From assembly GCA_900466475.1 (NCBI GenBank), contig UBMI01000002.1, positions 1 through 64,000 on the forward strand: a stretch of DNA of 64,000 nt, given 5' to 3'. Below are positions 21,129 through 32,436 of the stretch, in pieces. Origin of the DNA: Hyphomicrobiales bacterium (GTDB lineage: Bacteria > Pseudomonadota > Alphaproteobacteria > Rhizobiales > Rhizobiaceae). Each line of letters opens with the position of its first letter. Within the stretch, counting starts at the first letter, position 1. The notes under the pieces are model-generated. The model had not been told where the DNA came from. It made no database searches and saw only the letters and a list, made by a program, of their open reading frames with translations. The translations under genes and the position numbers were made by a program.

Positions 21129-21149
21129 GGGCCCGGAAGAACCGGGCCC
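21129..21149 (-). terminator. hairpin between prsA and argJ
   Basis: GGGCCCGG (21129-21136) and CCGGGCCC (21142-21149) form a perfect 8-bp stem with a 5-base loop just after the prsA stop. On the minus strand the tail is TTCACTAT, a weak U run, so it may be a partial terminator or an mRNA-stabilising hairpin. Confidence 0.5.
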
Positions 21150-21161
21150 AAATGCTGATGA

Positions 21162-22046
21162 TTACTGCTGCGGCGCCGGTGCCGGCACGGGCTCGGCGCC
21201 CGGCTCTGGCTGCTTGTTCGCGTTTTCGTAACCCTTGCGAAGCGTTTCGTCCGTGATCTCGACCTTGGCCTTGGCTTTCGCATCGTTCAGAAGCGCAAGA
21301 TACTTGTCACGCATGACGAGTTGACGAACCTGGTCCTGTACCTGTTCGAACGGCGGCGGCGGAGCGTCGCGCTTATCCTCGACCTTGATCACATGATAAC
21401 CGAAGTCGGTCTTCACAGGTGTCTTGGAATAGGTGCCCTTTTCGAGAGAGAAAGCAGCATCCTCGAATTCCTTGACCATGCGGCCGCGGGTGAAGTAACC
21501 GAGGTCGCCGCCGTCATCCTTGTTCGGATCGGTGGACTTTTCCTTGGCGAGCTCGGCAAAATCCTTGCCGGCGTCGAGCTGCTTGATGACGTCCTTGGCC
21601 TCGTCCTCGGTCTTGACGAGGATGTGGCGGGCGTGAACCTCTTCCTGCTTCGGCAGAGCGGCGACTTCCTTGTCATAGCGCGCCTTGACGTCGGCATCGG
21701 TCACGGTATCGACGACATGTTTCTTGAAGTAGGCGTTGTGAAGCTCGCGGTCGGTCAGGTACTGCATGCGCTTCTTGAAGTCGTCGGTCTGGTCGAGCTT
21801 CTCGGCGGTCGCGTCGGAAGCCAGAAGCTTCACGTCGATGGCGGCCGAAAGTGCGGCGACCTTCTTCTGGTCATCGGGAAGCTGCGCGAGCTGTGGGTCG
21901 AGATTGGCGACAGCCAGATCGAGTTCCGACTGATGGATTTCCAGATTGCCGACCTTGGCGACGACAGCGTCATCGGCAAAGGCGGGAGCCTGAAACGCCA
22001 CGAGGGCGGTAAACGCCAGCGCGGCAAGTTTTTTACTGCTCAACAT
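21162..22046 (-). CDS. periplasmic parvulin-type peptidyl-prolyl isomerase
   Basis: Secreted foldase (294 residues). A signal peptide ends at APAFA-D near residue 24; an N-terminal SurA/PrsA-like helical region follows, and the PpiC rotamase domain runs from about 135 to 230 with the usual [14 protein letters not shown] and [10 protein letters not shown] blocks. The C-terminus is a Pro/Ala/Glu tail. It probably assists folding of outer-membrane or secreted proteins emerging from the Sec channel, which fits its divergent placement next to secA. I start at 22046 (AAGGG upstream); the 24-codon extension is not a signal-like sequence. Confidence 0.9.
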   Translation of the reverse strand: MLSSKKLAALAFTALVAFQAPAFADDAVVAKVGNLEIHQSELDLAVANLDPQLAQLPDDQKKVAALSAAIDVKLLASDATAEKLDQTDDFKKRMQYLTDRELHNAYFKKHVVDTVTDADVKARYDKEVAALPKQEEVHARHILVKTEDEAKDVIKQLDAGKDFAELAKEKSTDPNKDDGGDLGYFTRGRMVKEFEDAAFSLEKGTYSKTPVKTDFGYHVIKVEDKRDAPPPPFEQVQDQVRQLVMRDKYLALLNDAKAKAKVEITDETLRKGYENANKQPEPGAEPVPAPAPQQ

Positions 22047-22151
22047 CAAATAACCCTTCACAATTATAGCCGCCGGCTTCAGCTTTCGTGAATCCAGCCC
22101 GAAAACAGCCTTCAACACCGGAATGTGGCCTTTCTATATCAGCCAAATCCG

Positions 22152-22180
22152 TTGACATCATTTGCCCCCCCTCTTATCTG
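22152..22180 (+). promoter_or_regulatory. putative housekeeping promoter of secA
   Basis: TTGACA (22152-22157), a 17-base spacer, then TATCTG (22175-22180). The -35 is perfect and the -10 matches four of six positions. Transcription would start near 22187, leaving a leader of roughly 108 bases before the secA start codon. Confidence 0.55.
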
Positions 22181-22294
22181 TCACGCAACCTCGCGTCCAG
22201 AACAGTTTCCGGGCGTTTTCAAGCGTGCGCCTGTTTTTCGGCTGGGTGGCGAATAAGAAACGTCGGGGAAGAATATTCAGAAAGGACCAGTCAT

Positions 22295-25012
<2,718 letters not shown>

Positions 25013-25013
25013 G

Positions 25014-25038
25014 AATGGCGCCCTCGGGCGCCATTTTT
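25014..25038 (+). terminator. terminator of secA
   Basis: AATGGCGCC (25014-25022) pairs with GGCGCCATT (25027-25035) around a CTCG loop, leading into a run of five Ts. It begins two bases after the secA stop codon. Confidence 0.9.
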
Positions 25039-25171
25039 CTTGGGTAATTCCGCCCAATTATGGATCACCGCGACAGGCAAGACATCCTCGCCGGGCATAC
25101 CGTTTCTTAACCCTGGTCTGGCAAGACTTGGCCGTGCGAATGCCCTGCCCTTAGAGTTTTGCGTGTTCAGA

Positions 25172-26587
25172 ATGGCGGTCATAGAAACAGCGGAAAAGAT
25201 GCTGCCCGCGGGGCTGCGGCCGATCGCCGGCCGGGCGCGGCGCATGCTTGCCGCGGTCCTGACCGAACGGGGCGACAAGGCCGCCGCCCAACGTATGGCG
25301 CTGATCGCCTTTTCGATCCGCATTCTGAGTGCGGCCCTCGCCTTCCTGTCGCAGATCATACTTGCCCGGCTGATGGGCGAATATGAATACGGCATCTTCG
25401 TTTTCGTCTGGGTGCTGGTCGTTCTATGCGGGGATCTTTCCTGTCTCGGTTTCCACACCGCGATTGTCCGCTTCCTGCCGCAATATCGCGCTGCCGGCGC
25501 CTTCGCCGAAATCCGCGGCCTGACGGGTATTGCGCGCATCTTTGCAATGGTCTCGGGCACGACCGTTCTCATCGCCGGCATGCTTGGCCTGCATTTCTTC
25601 GGCGACAGGATCGAGAGCTACTATCTGGTTCCGATCTTCCTCGGCCTCATGGCGATGCCGATGATCGCGCTCGGCGACATCCTCGAGGGCACGTCGCGGG
25701 CCAATCATTGGCCTGTCATGGCGCTGAGCCCGGTCTATATTGTCAGGCCGATCCTCATCATCCTCTTCATGCTGGCTGCGATTTTCTTCGACGCGCCGCA
25801 TACGGCAGTCACCGCCATGCAGGCAGCGCTCGCGGCGACCTTCGTCACGGCACTCGGCCAATATGCCGCAACGCTCTATCGGATGCGCAAGCACTACGAT
25901 GCCGGCCCGCGCAAGGTCGATTTCGTGGAGTGGCTCGGTGTCGCATTTCCGATCTTCCTCATTGAAGGCGTGAGCTTCCTGCTGACCAATTCCGATGTCG
26001 TCGTCGTCGGCATCTTTCTGGAGCCGCACGACGTTGCGATCTATTTCGCAGCGGCCAAGACCATGGCGCTGGTACATTTCATCAATTTCTCGGTAAAGGC
26101 CGCCGCCGGCCCGCGCTTCTCCTCGATCATTGCCGAGGGCAACCGAGCCGATCTCGCAGTTGCGGCTATCGATGCCGCGCGCTGGACTTTCTGGCCGGCG
26201 CTTGTTGCCGGTCTCGCGGTGCTGGCCGCCGGTCATATGCTGTTGTCGCTCTTCGGAGGCGCCTTTACTGCCGGTTATGTGCTGATGGCGATCCTGCTGG
26301 CCGGTATACTTGCCAAGGCGCTGATCGGCCCCGCCGAGACGCTGCTGATGATGGCGGGCAAGCAGAACCTCTGTGTCGCCCTTTACGCCGGAGCACTCGC
26401 CGCCAATGTCGGCCTCAATCTCCTGCTGATCCCTCACTACGGCATTGTCGGCACGGCAATCGCCACGGCCTCCGCCATGGCCGTGGAAGCGATCCTCCTG
26501 CATGTCTTTGTCCGTCGTGCGCTCGGCTTCGCGCTTTTCGCCTTCGCAACCCCTTCCATCACAACGCCAGAAATGAGAGCCCGATAG
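25172..26587 (+). CDS. polysaccharide flippase-like membrane protein
   Basis: A 471-residue polytopic membrane protein of the MATE/MviN/Wzx (oligosaccharide flippase) superfamily with about 12 to 14 predicted segments. The N-terminal FSIRILSAALAFLSQIILAR and GEYEYGIFVFVW blocks are typical of rhizobial lipopolysaccharide/exopolysaccharide export flippases. It would move a lipid-linked oligosaccharide or lipid across the inner membrane. The ATG at 25172 is chosen because the family homology begins shortly after; its ribosome site is poor. Its stop codon abuts the start of the CelD-like acetyltransferase gene, so the two form a unit separated from secA by a terminator. Confidence 0.85.
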   Translation: MAVIETAEKMLPAGLRPIAGRARRMLAAVLTERGDKAAAQRMALIAFSIRILSAALAFLSQIILARLMGEYEYGIFVFVWVLVVLCGDLSCLGFHTAIVRFLPQYRAAGAFAEIRGLTGIARIFAMVSGTTVLIAGMLGLHFFGDRIESYYLVPIFLGLMAMPMIALGDILEGTSRANHWPVMALSPVYIVRPILIILFMLAAIFFDAPHTAVTAMQAALAATFVTALGQYAATLYRMRKHYDAGPRKVDFVEWLGVAFPIFLIEGVSFLLTNSDVVVVGIFLEPHDVAIYFAAAKTMALVHFINFSVKAAAGPRFSSIIAEGNRADLAVAAIDAARWTFWPALVAGLAVLAAGHMLLSLFGGAFTAGYVLMAILLAGILAKALIGPAETLLMMAGKQNLCVALYAGALAANVGLNLLLIPHYGIVGTAIATASAMAVEAILLHVFVRRALGFALFAFATPSITTPEMRAR

Positions 26588-27865
26588 ATGGTACGTGTAC
26601 CACCCATCACCGAGAGCACCGACAGCAACGCGAACCGCATGGTTCACGATCTCGCCGCACTCAAGTTCGAGGCGCCGCAGGCCGAAGCACGGATCGAAAT
26701 CGGCCGGCTGGGGCGCGAGCTCTGCCTTTACCCCGGCAGGCTGGGTTACGATCTGCAGGAAGAATTGGACTTCCTCTCCAACCGCGCGATGGAACCGAAC
26801 GTCTTTTTCAGCGGCCGTTTTCTGGCGCCTGCCATGCCACGTCTGGAAGACCGGCAGGTGAATTTCGCGATCATCCGCGACGAGAACGAACATCGCAGCC
26901 GCATGCGCCTGCTCATGCCCTTCTCGGTCGACAAGCCCGGCTTTGCCGTTGGCCCGTCGATCATCCGCGGCTGGGCAAACAGTTTCGGTCCGCTCGGCAC
27001 CCCCTTGGTCGATGCAGAGGAAGCGGCGGAGACGCTCGACAACCTCTTCGAAGGCCTTGTCACGCCGGACCTTGGCCTGCCGGGCACACTGGTGCTGCCG
27101 GATGTACGGCTGAACGGCATCTTCGTGCGCATGGCAAAGGCGGTGGCCCTCAGCCGCAACCTGCCGCTGACAGTTGCCAATCCCTATGAGCGGCCGATGC
27201 TGCAAAGCGATGACGACGCCATGGTCTATCTCGGCCGCACCATATCCTCCTCTCACCAGCGCGAGATGCGCCGCCAGTGGCGGCTTCTCGAAGAACTCGG
27301 TAATGTCGTCCACACCGTTGCCCGCCAGCCGCGCGAAATCCACCTTCGCTTCGAGGAGTTCCTCGCGTTGGAGGCCGGCGGCTGGAAGGGCAAGCGCCGC
27401 AGTGCGCTGGTGACCGACCGCTATCACACCGCGTTCGCCCGCGAGGCCGTCTCCAATCTGGCGGAAGTCGATGCCGTCCGCATCCACACGATCGACATTA
27501 ACGGCAAGGCGATTGCTGCCGTGGTCGTACTGATGATGGGTGGCGAGGCCTATACCTGGAAGACTGCCTACGACGAGAGCTACTCCCGCTATTCGCCAGG
27601 CAAGCTGCTAATGAGCGAACTGACCGAATGGCATCTCGACGACGCCAATGTCGTACGCTCGGATTCCTGCGCGGTCTCGGATCATCCGATCATGAGCCGC
27701 TTCTGGCAGGAACGCGAGGAGATGGGCACACTGGTGATCGGCCTCACCCAGAACGGTGACCGCGACATGCGACAGGTCGCGGCTCAGCTTCACATGTACC
27801 GCAGCACCCGCAACATGGCGAAGATGCTACGCGAGAAGATCATGTCGCTCGCCGGCCGCGGTTAG
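26588..27865 (+). CDS. CelD/BcsL-like GNAT acetyltransferase
   Basis: A 425-residue cytosolic protein whose C-terminal half (about 220-370) looks like the BioF2-like GNAT fold found in CelD/BcsL and FemAB-related proteins: a QREMRRQWRLLEE helix, FLALEAGGWKG, the WKTAYDESYSRYSPGKLLM segment that forms the acyl-CoA site, and a DFG-like turn. Such enzymes acylate polysaccharides or their precursors in cellulose and exopolysaccharide clusters. It starts on the base after the flippase stop, so it is translationally coupled to it. Its 3' end overlaps the converging acyl-CoA synthetase gene by four bases. Confidence 0.78.
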   Translation: MVRVPPITESTDSNANRMVHDLAALKFEAPQAEARIEIGRLGRELCLYPGRLGYDLQEELDFLSNRAMEPNVFFSGRFLAPAMPRLEDRQVNFAIIRDENEHRSRMRLLMPFSVDKPGFAVGPSIIRGWANSFGPLGTPLVDAEEAAETLDNLFEGLVTPDLGLPGTLVLPDVRLNGIFVRMAKAVALSRNLPLTVANPYERPMLQSDDDAMVYLGRTISSSHQREMRRQWRLLEELGNVVHTVARQPREIHLRFEEFLALEAGGWKGKRRSALVTDRYHTAFAREAVSNLAEVDAVRIHTIDINGKAIAAVVVLMMGGEAYTWKTAYDESYSRYSPGKLLMSELTEWHLDDANVVRSDSCAVSDHPIMSRFWQEREEMGTLVIGLTQNGDRDMRQVAAQLHMYRSTRNMAKMLREKIMSLAGRG

Positions 27866-29505
27866 CTTTTAGCTTCCGCCGCAGCCTTTTCCCGCAGCAG
27901 GCGCCGGATGACCTTGCCCGTCGTCGTCAGCGGCAGTGCATCGACGAATTCGACCTCGCGCGGATATTCGTGCATCGAAAGCCGGGTTTTCACCCAGTCC
28001 CGGATCTCCACTGCCAGTTCCGCGCTCGAGCTGTAGCCCGGCGAAAGCACGATATAGGCCTTGACGATCTCCGTGCGCAGCGCATCGGGCTTTCCAACGG
28101 CGGCAGCAAGCTGTACGGCCGGATGGCCGATGAGACAGTCCTCGATCTCTGCAGGCCCGATACGGTAGCCAGATGAGGTGATGACGTCGTCGTCGCGGCC
28201 CGCAAAGGTGACATAGCCCTCTGCGTCCTGCCGGCCGATATCGCCGGTCAGCAGCCAACCCTTGGCATATTTCCTGTCTGTCGCATCGGGATCGTTCCAG
28301 TAACCGAGAAACATTACTGGATCAGGGCTGGCGATTGCGATCTGCCCCTGCTCTCCGACCGGCAGTTCGTCACCTTCGTCGCTGACAACAGCAACCCTGT
28401 GACCAGGTGAGGCGCGCCCGATCGCGCCAGCTTTGGTCACCCCGAAGGCAGAGCTCGAAGACAGCACAAAATTGCACTCCGTCTGTCCGTAAAATTCATT
28501 GACGGTGATGCCAAGCGTACGGCGCGCCCACTCGTAGGTTTCGCGCCCCAGCGATTCACCTGCCGAACCGATGGTGCGCAGCACGAGATTGTATTTCGAG
28601 CGCGGCTCCTCGACGGATTTCAGGAGCCGGAGCGCCGTCGGCGGAATGAAAGCATTGCGCACCCTCATCTCGGCCATGATGCGATAGGCCATGTCGGCAT
28701 CGAATTTCTGGGCCGGCGAGGAGACGACAGGCACGCCGAGCAGCAGGCTCGGCAGCAGCGCGTTGAGCAGCCCGCCCGCCCAGGCCCAGTCTGATGGCGT
28801 CCAGACCTTGTCTCCGGCCTGCGGAAAGCCCTCATGGGCAAACTGCATGCCGGGAATATGGCCGGCGAGAACCCGGTGACCATGCAATGCGCCCTTCGGC
28901 GGCCCCGTCGTGCCCGACGTGAAGATCATCAGCGCTGGCTCGTCCGGGCCTGACGACGCAATTTCGAAAGCAGAAGAATAGGCAGAGACCAGCTCGGCAA
29001 AACCGAGCGTACCAGCCGATTCTCCCTCGATCGAGACGACGTGCTTGACGTCAGGCAGCCGGTCGCGGATCTGGTTGATGCGCGCAAGCCCGAAGCCGTT
29101 GGTGACGACGGCTGTCGCGCCCGCAGCCTTCAGCCGGTATTCCAGGGACTCGACCCCGAAGAGCAGCGCCAGCGGCAGCGCGATTGCGCCCATCTTGTAG
29201 ATCGCGACATGCGAAACGACCGTCTCGAAACATTGCGGCAGGAGTAGCGCAACCCGATCCCCCCAGCCGATGCCAAGTGCTGACAGCGCATTGGCGAAGG
29301 ATGAGGAGCGGGCGGCAAGCTCGCCATATGTCAAAGACAGATGGTGGCCGTCGGGACTAAAATGTTCGAGACAAACGCGATCGGGATCACGCGCGGCCCA
29401 ATCGTCGCTGACGGCACGGCCGATATTGAAATCCTTTGATATCTGCCAGGAAAAATCGCGGTAGAGCGTGTCATATCGATCGCCGGGCGGCAGTTTCATA
29501 GGCAT
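27862..29505 (-). CDS. AMP-forming acyl-CoA synthetase
   Basis: A 547-residue member of the ANL adenylating superfamily, close in length and sequence to the acetyl/medium-chain acyl-CoA synthetase group. The P-loop-like motif FTSGTTGPPKGAL is near residue 190, GYWNDPDATD and the TGDIGRQDAEGYVTF hinge are near 400-430, and the catalytic lysine is in TTTGKVIRR close to the C-terminus. It activates a carboxylic acid to its CoA thioester; chain length cannot be told. ATGs at 29505 and 29499 are both possible; the ribosome site is weak. It stands alone, convergent to the CelD-like gene. Confidence 0.86.
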   Translation of the reverse strand: MPMKLPPGDRYDTLYRDFSWQISKDFNIGRAVSDDWAARDPDRVCLEHFSPDGHHLSLTYGELAARSSSFANALSALGIGWGDRVALLLPQCFETVVSHVAIYKMGAIALPLALLFGVESLEYRLKAAGATAVVTNGFGLARINQIRDRLPDVKHVVSIEGESAGTLGFAELVSAYSSAFEIASSGPDEPALMIFTSGTTGPPKGALHGHRVLAGHIPGMQFAHEGFPQAGDKVWTPSDWAWAGGLLNALLPSLLLGVPVVSSPAQKFDADMAYRIMAEMRVRNAFIPPTALRLLKSVEEPRSKYNLVLRTIGSAGESLGRETYEWARRTLGITVNEFYGQTECNFVLSSSSAFGVTKAGAIGRASPGHRVAVVSDEGDELPVGEQGQIAIASPDPVMFLGYWNDPDATDRKYAKGWLLTGDIGRQDAEGYVTFAGRDDDVITSSGYRIGPAEIEDCLIGHPAVQLAAAVGKPDALRTEIVKAYIVLSPGYSSSAELAVEIRDWVKTRLSMHEYPREVEFVDALPLTTTGKVIRRLLREKAAAEAKS

Positions 29506-29721
29506 GATCCAGTAAAATGCTGCACCAGCTAACACCTCACCGGTCGAATGTGCAAGCATTGTAATCCGCAAGGATAAGACGACATCCCGCCCGTCCATCA
29601 CGTATTATTGCGCTAACTGCAGAAGACATTCTCCGCCTACTCACTGAGACTTCGGCAATTTCTGCACTACATCATGCGCATGCGCCTGGGGAGCCGCTGA
29701 AATTCATCACGGAGCATTTTT

Positions 29722-30702
29722 ATGGAATATGTAAAACTCGGGAAAACCGGTCTCGAAGTCTCGAAGATCTGCCTAGGCTGCATGACCTATGGCGATCCGG
29801 ACCGTGGAAACCACGCCTGGAGCCTGCCTGAAGAAGGAAGCCGCGCATTGCTCCGGCAAGCGATTGAACTCGGGATCAATTTCCTCGACACGGCCAATAC
29901 CTATTCCAACGGGTCCTCCGAGGAGATCGTCGGCCGCGCCATCAAGGATTTCGCCAAGCGTGAGGATATTGTTCTCGCCACCAAGGTCTTCAATCGCATG
30001 CGCCCCGGCCCGAACGGCGCCGGCCTGTCGCGTAAGGCGATCTTCGACGAGATCGACAACAGCCTGCGCCGCCTCGGCACCGATTATGTCGACCTCTACC
30101 AGATTCACCGGTGGGACTACACGACACCGATCGAGGAAACGCTCGAAGCTCTCCATGATGTCGTGAAAGCCGGCAAGGCGCGCTATATCGGCGCCTCCTC
30201 CATGTATTCCTGGCAGTTCGCCAAGGCGCTTTATACCTCCCGCGTCAACGGATGGACGGAATTCGTCAGCATGCAGGACCATCTGAACCTGCTCTACCGC
30301 GAGGAAGAACGGGAAATGCTGCCCTTCTGCGAAGACCAGAAGATCGGTGTCATTCCCTGGAGCCCGCTTGCCCGCGGCCGGTTGACCCGTGACTGGGACG
30401 ATAAGACCAACCGCAGCGAGACCGATGAATTCGGCAAGACGCTCTACAAGCAGGCTGAAGATGCCGATCGCAAGATCGTCGAGAAGGTTGCCGAAATTGC
30501 CAAGGCCCATGGCATCTCCCGCGCGCAGGTCGCCACCGCCTGGATCCTGCAGAAAAGTGCCGTCACCGCGCCGATCATCGGCGCATCCAAGGCGCAACAC
30601 CTCACGGATGCCGTCGGCTCGCTGACCGTGAAACTCAGCGCCGAAGACATTGCCGCACTCGAAGCCCCCTACATCCCGCACAATGTTGCGGGCTTTAAAT
30701 GA
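29722..30702 (+). CDS. aldo/keto reductase
   Basis: NADPH-dependent oxidoreductase of the AKR superfamily (326 residues). The catalytic tetrad is complete: D56, Y61, K88 and H129. The sequence is of the YajO/YeaE-like branch with the GTDYVDLYQIHRWD segment. The real substrate is likely a small aldehyde or ketone. The ATG at 29722 follows GGAGCA with normal spacing. It lies between the acyl-CoA synthetase and a methyltransferase without clear co-transcription with either. Confidence 0.92.
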   Translation: MEYVKLGKTGLEVSKICLGCMTYGDPDRGNHAWSLPEEGSRALLRQAIELGINFLDTANTYSNGSSEEIVGRAIKDFAKREDIVLATKVFNRMRPGPNGAGLSRKAIFDEIDNSLRRLGTDYVDLYQIHRWDYTTPIEETLEALHDVVKAGKARYIGASSMYSWQFAKALYTSRVNGWTEFVSMQDHLNLLYREEEREMLPFCEDQKIGVIPWSPLARGRLTRDWDDKTNRSETDEFGKTLYKQAEDADRKIVEKVAEIAKAHGISRAQVATAWILQKSAVTAPIIGASKAQHLTDAVGSLTVKLSAEDIAALEAPYIPHNVAGFK

Positions 30703-30885
30703 CAAGTCCCGACAAGCTCCCTCTGCTGGTGCGGAGGGAGACCCATTCAATTCCAAGTCAGGGCTTTCAGGCGCGCACCGCGCCTGGAATATCAGTCCCC
30801 AGCTTGGTCTCGACATCGAGGCCGATCATCACGAGCCGGTCACACTTAGGCCTTAGCCGTTTCGGGCAAACAGAGGGCTTGCCGC

Positions 30886-31680
30886 ATGACTATCGTTCCC
30901 TACGAAGCTCGCCGCTTCCGCACTACTGCTACTTACTATAGCCGCTTTCGCATCCCCTATCCGGACAGGTTGATCGAACGCGTTACCGAACGAACCGGCC
31001 TGAAACCCGGTGATCGTCTGCTTGATCTCGGCTGCGGCCCGGCACCGCTCGGCATCGCCTTTGCACGCCTCGCCGGCGCCGATGTCATCGGGATTGATCC
31101 CGAGCCGGAAATGCTTGATGCAGCACGCGAGAATGCGTCCGAAGCCGCGGTGACTATACGACTTATCCAGGGCTCCTCTTACGATCTCGGCCAGGATCTG
31201 GCACCGTTGAAGCTTGCAGTCATGGGCCGCGCCTTCCATTGGATGGACCGCCCGGCAACGCTTGCAGCACTCGATAAGCTCATCGCTCGCGATGGCGCTG
31301 TCGTTCTCTTCTCCGACAGGCATATCGCGGCCGCACCGGATTGGCGTGATGTCCTGCATCAGCTGTCAGAAACCTATTCGCCGGAAAAAAACGCCGAACG
31401 CAAATTGCGCCGCGCGCCGGAATTCGGACCGCACGAGACGGTCCTGCTGCACTCCCCCTTCCGCAACCTCGAACGCATTGGCATCGTCAACGAACGGATA
31501 ATCGGGACGGAGGACATAATCGGCCGCGCCTTCTCCATGTCCGTCACCTCTCCACAGGCGCTGGGCGACAAGACAGAAGAATTCGAGACGGCCTTCCGCA
31601 GCGAACTCGCAGCGCTCTCGCCGAACGGCACCTTTACTGAAATCGTCGAAGGCCTTGCGATGATCGCCTTCCGCGACTGA
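30886..31680 (+). CDS. class I SAM-dependent methyltransferase
   Basis: A 264-residue methyltransferase. Motif I is LLDLGCGPAPLGIA at about 45-58, motif II GIDPEPEML follows, and an AFHWMDR segment near 110 is typical of the methyltransferase_11/trans-aconitate-methylase-like group. The substrate cannot be predicted. It stands about 180 bases after the aldo/keto reductase and converges on the tetR gene. Confidence 0.85.
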   Translation: MTIVPYEARRFRTTATYYSRFRIPYPDRLIERVTERTGLKPGDRLLDLGCGPAPLGIAFARLAGADVIGIDPEPEMLDAARENASEAAVTIRLIQGSSYDLGQDLAPLKLAVMGRAFHWMDRPATLAALDKLIARDGAVVLFSDRHIAAAPDWRDVLHQLSETYSPEKNAERKLRRAPEFGPHETVLLHSPFRNLERIGIVNERIIGTEDIIGRAFSMSVTSPQALGDKTEEFETAFRSELAALSPNGTFTEIVEGLAMIAFRD

Positions 31681-31733
31681 AGCAACTCCAGTAAAAGCGC
31701 GGAGCCGTTTTGCAACGGGAATGCGCGAATGCC

Positions 31734-32312
31734 CTAGGATGATTGCGCCGGATCGAGCCTGCGGCGCATCGTGACCAGAAATTGCTCGGCGAGCGCCCGG
31801 TCCTCGACCGCGCGGGCAAGAATGACGGCCCCCATCATCGATGAAAGCGTCGTCGTCGCATTGGCACGGCGCTCTTCCTCAGTCGCGCCGGGCACCACTT
31901 CCTTCAACACATCGACCAGCGTGGACAAGCCCTCGCTGAAGGTCGCACGAACCGCCCCTTCGCTGCGGCTGACCTCCTGGATCAGCGACGCAAAGACGCA
32001 GCTTCCACCGGGATCGTCGACCGTGCGCCAATGGATGTAATGATCGAGCAGCGCCTGAAGCGGACGATCTGGATGGCCGACAATCAACTCACGCCAGCGC
32101 TCCTCCACCCGCTCGATCAGCTTGCGGCTGACCTCCAAGGCAAGATCGTCCTTCGATTCGAAATGACCGTAGAACCCGCCATGCGTCAGACCCGCGGCTT
32201 TCATGATGTCCGCAACGCCAACGCCGTCGAACCCGTTCTCGCGGAAGAGCACGCTGGCTGCCGTCAGGATCTTCTCGCGGTTCTCTGCAAATTTCTCGCG
32301 GGTAACCCGCAT
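31734..32312 (-). CDS. TetR/AcrR family transcriptional repressor
   Basis: A 192-residue regulator. The N-terminal helix-turn-helix (about 10-55) has the canonical ILTAASVLFRENGFDGVGV and THGGFYGHFESKDDL blocks; the C-terminus resembles the TetR_C group that includes regulators with a GSCVFASLIQE segment, where a cysteine near residue 103 might sense a reactive ligand (inference). The start at 32312 has GGAGA six bases upstream. It is divergent from an MFS transporter across a 124-base region that contains two matched 14-bp palindromes and a good promoter, so it almost certainly controls both itself and the transporter. Confidence 0.92.
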   Translation of the reverse strand: MRVTREKFAENREKILTAASVLFRENGFDGVGVADIMKAAGLTHGGFYGHFESKDDLALEVSRKLIERVEERWRELIVGHPDRPLQALLDHYIHWRTVDDPGGSCVFASLIQEVSRSEGAVRATFSEGLSTLVDVLKEVVPGATEEERRANATTTLSSMMGAVILARAVEDRALAEQFLVTMRRRLDPAQSS

Positions 32313-32342
32313 TTTTCGTCTCCGGAAATGGTCGCTTGACAA

Positions 32343-32371
32343 TTTATATGATGTCCATCATCAATATGCAA
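32343..32371 (-). promoter_or_regulatory. putative tetR promoter
   Basis: On the minus strand: -35 TTGCAT (32371-32366), a 17-base spacer, -10 TATAAA (32348-32343), about 30 bases before the start codon. Operator 1 lies within the spacer and touches the -10 box. Confidence 0.65.
32348..32361. promoter_or_regulatory. TetR operator 1
   Basis: Perfect palindrome ATGATG-TC-CATCAT in the tetR/MFS divergent region. It sits inside the putative tetR promoter, so bound repressor would block RNA polymerase. Binding itself is inferred. Confidence 0.65.
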
Positions 32372-32376
32372 CAAAT

Positions 32377-32390
32377 ATGATGGTCGTCAT
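32377..32390. promoter_or_regulatory. TetR operator 2
   Basis: ATGATG-GT-CGTCAT, the same 14-bp pattern as operator 1 with one mismatched arm position, centred 29 bases further right and closer to the MFS transporter gene. Confidence 0.6.
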
Positions 32391-32436
32391 GTAAAACGGC
32401 CTTGTATGGTCCCGACGTCACAAACGGAATTTGCCC

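Noticed and set aside
25424-27487. A 687-codon minus-strand frame opposite the flippase and CelD-like genes
   Set aside because: Spans two real genes and their junction on the other strand; no motif or start signal.
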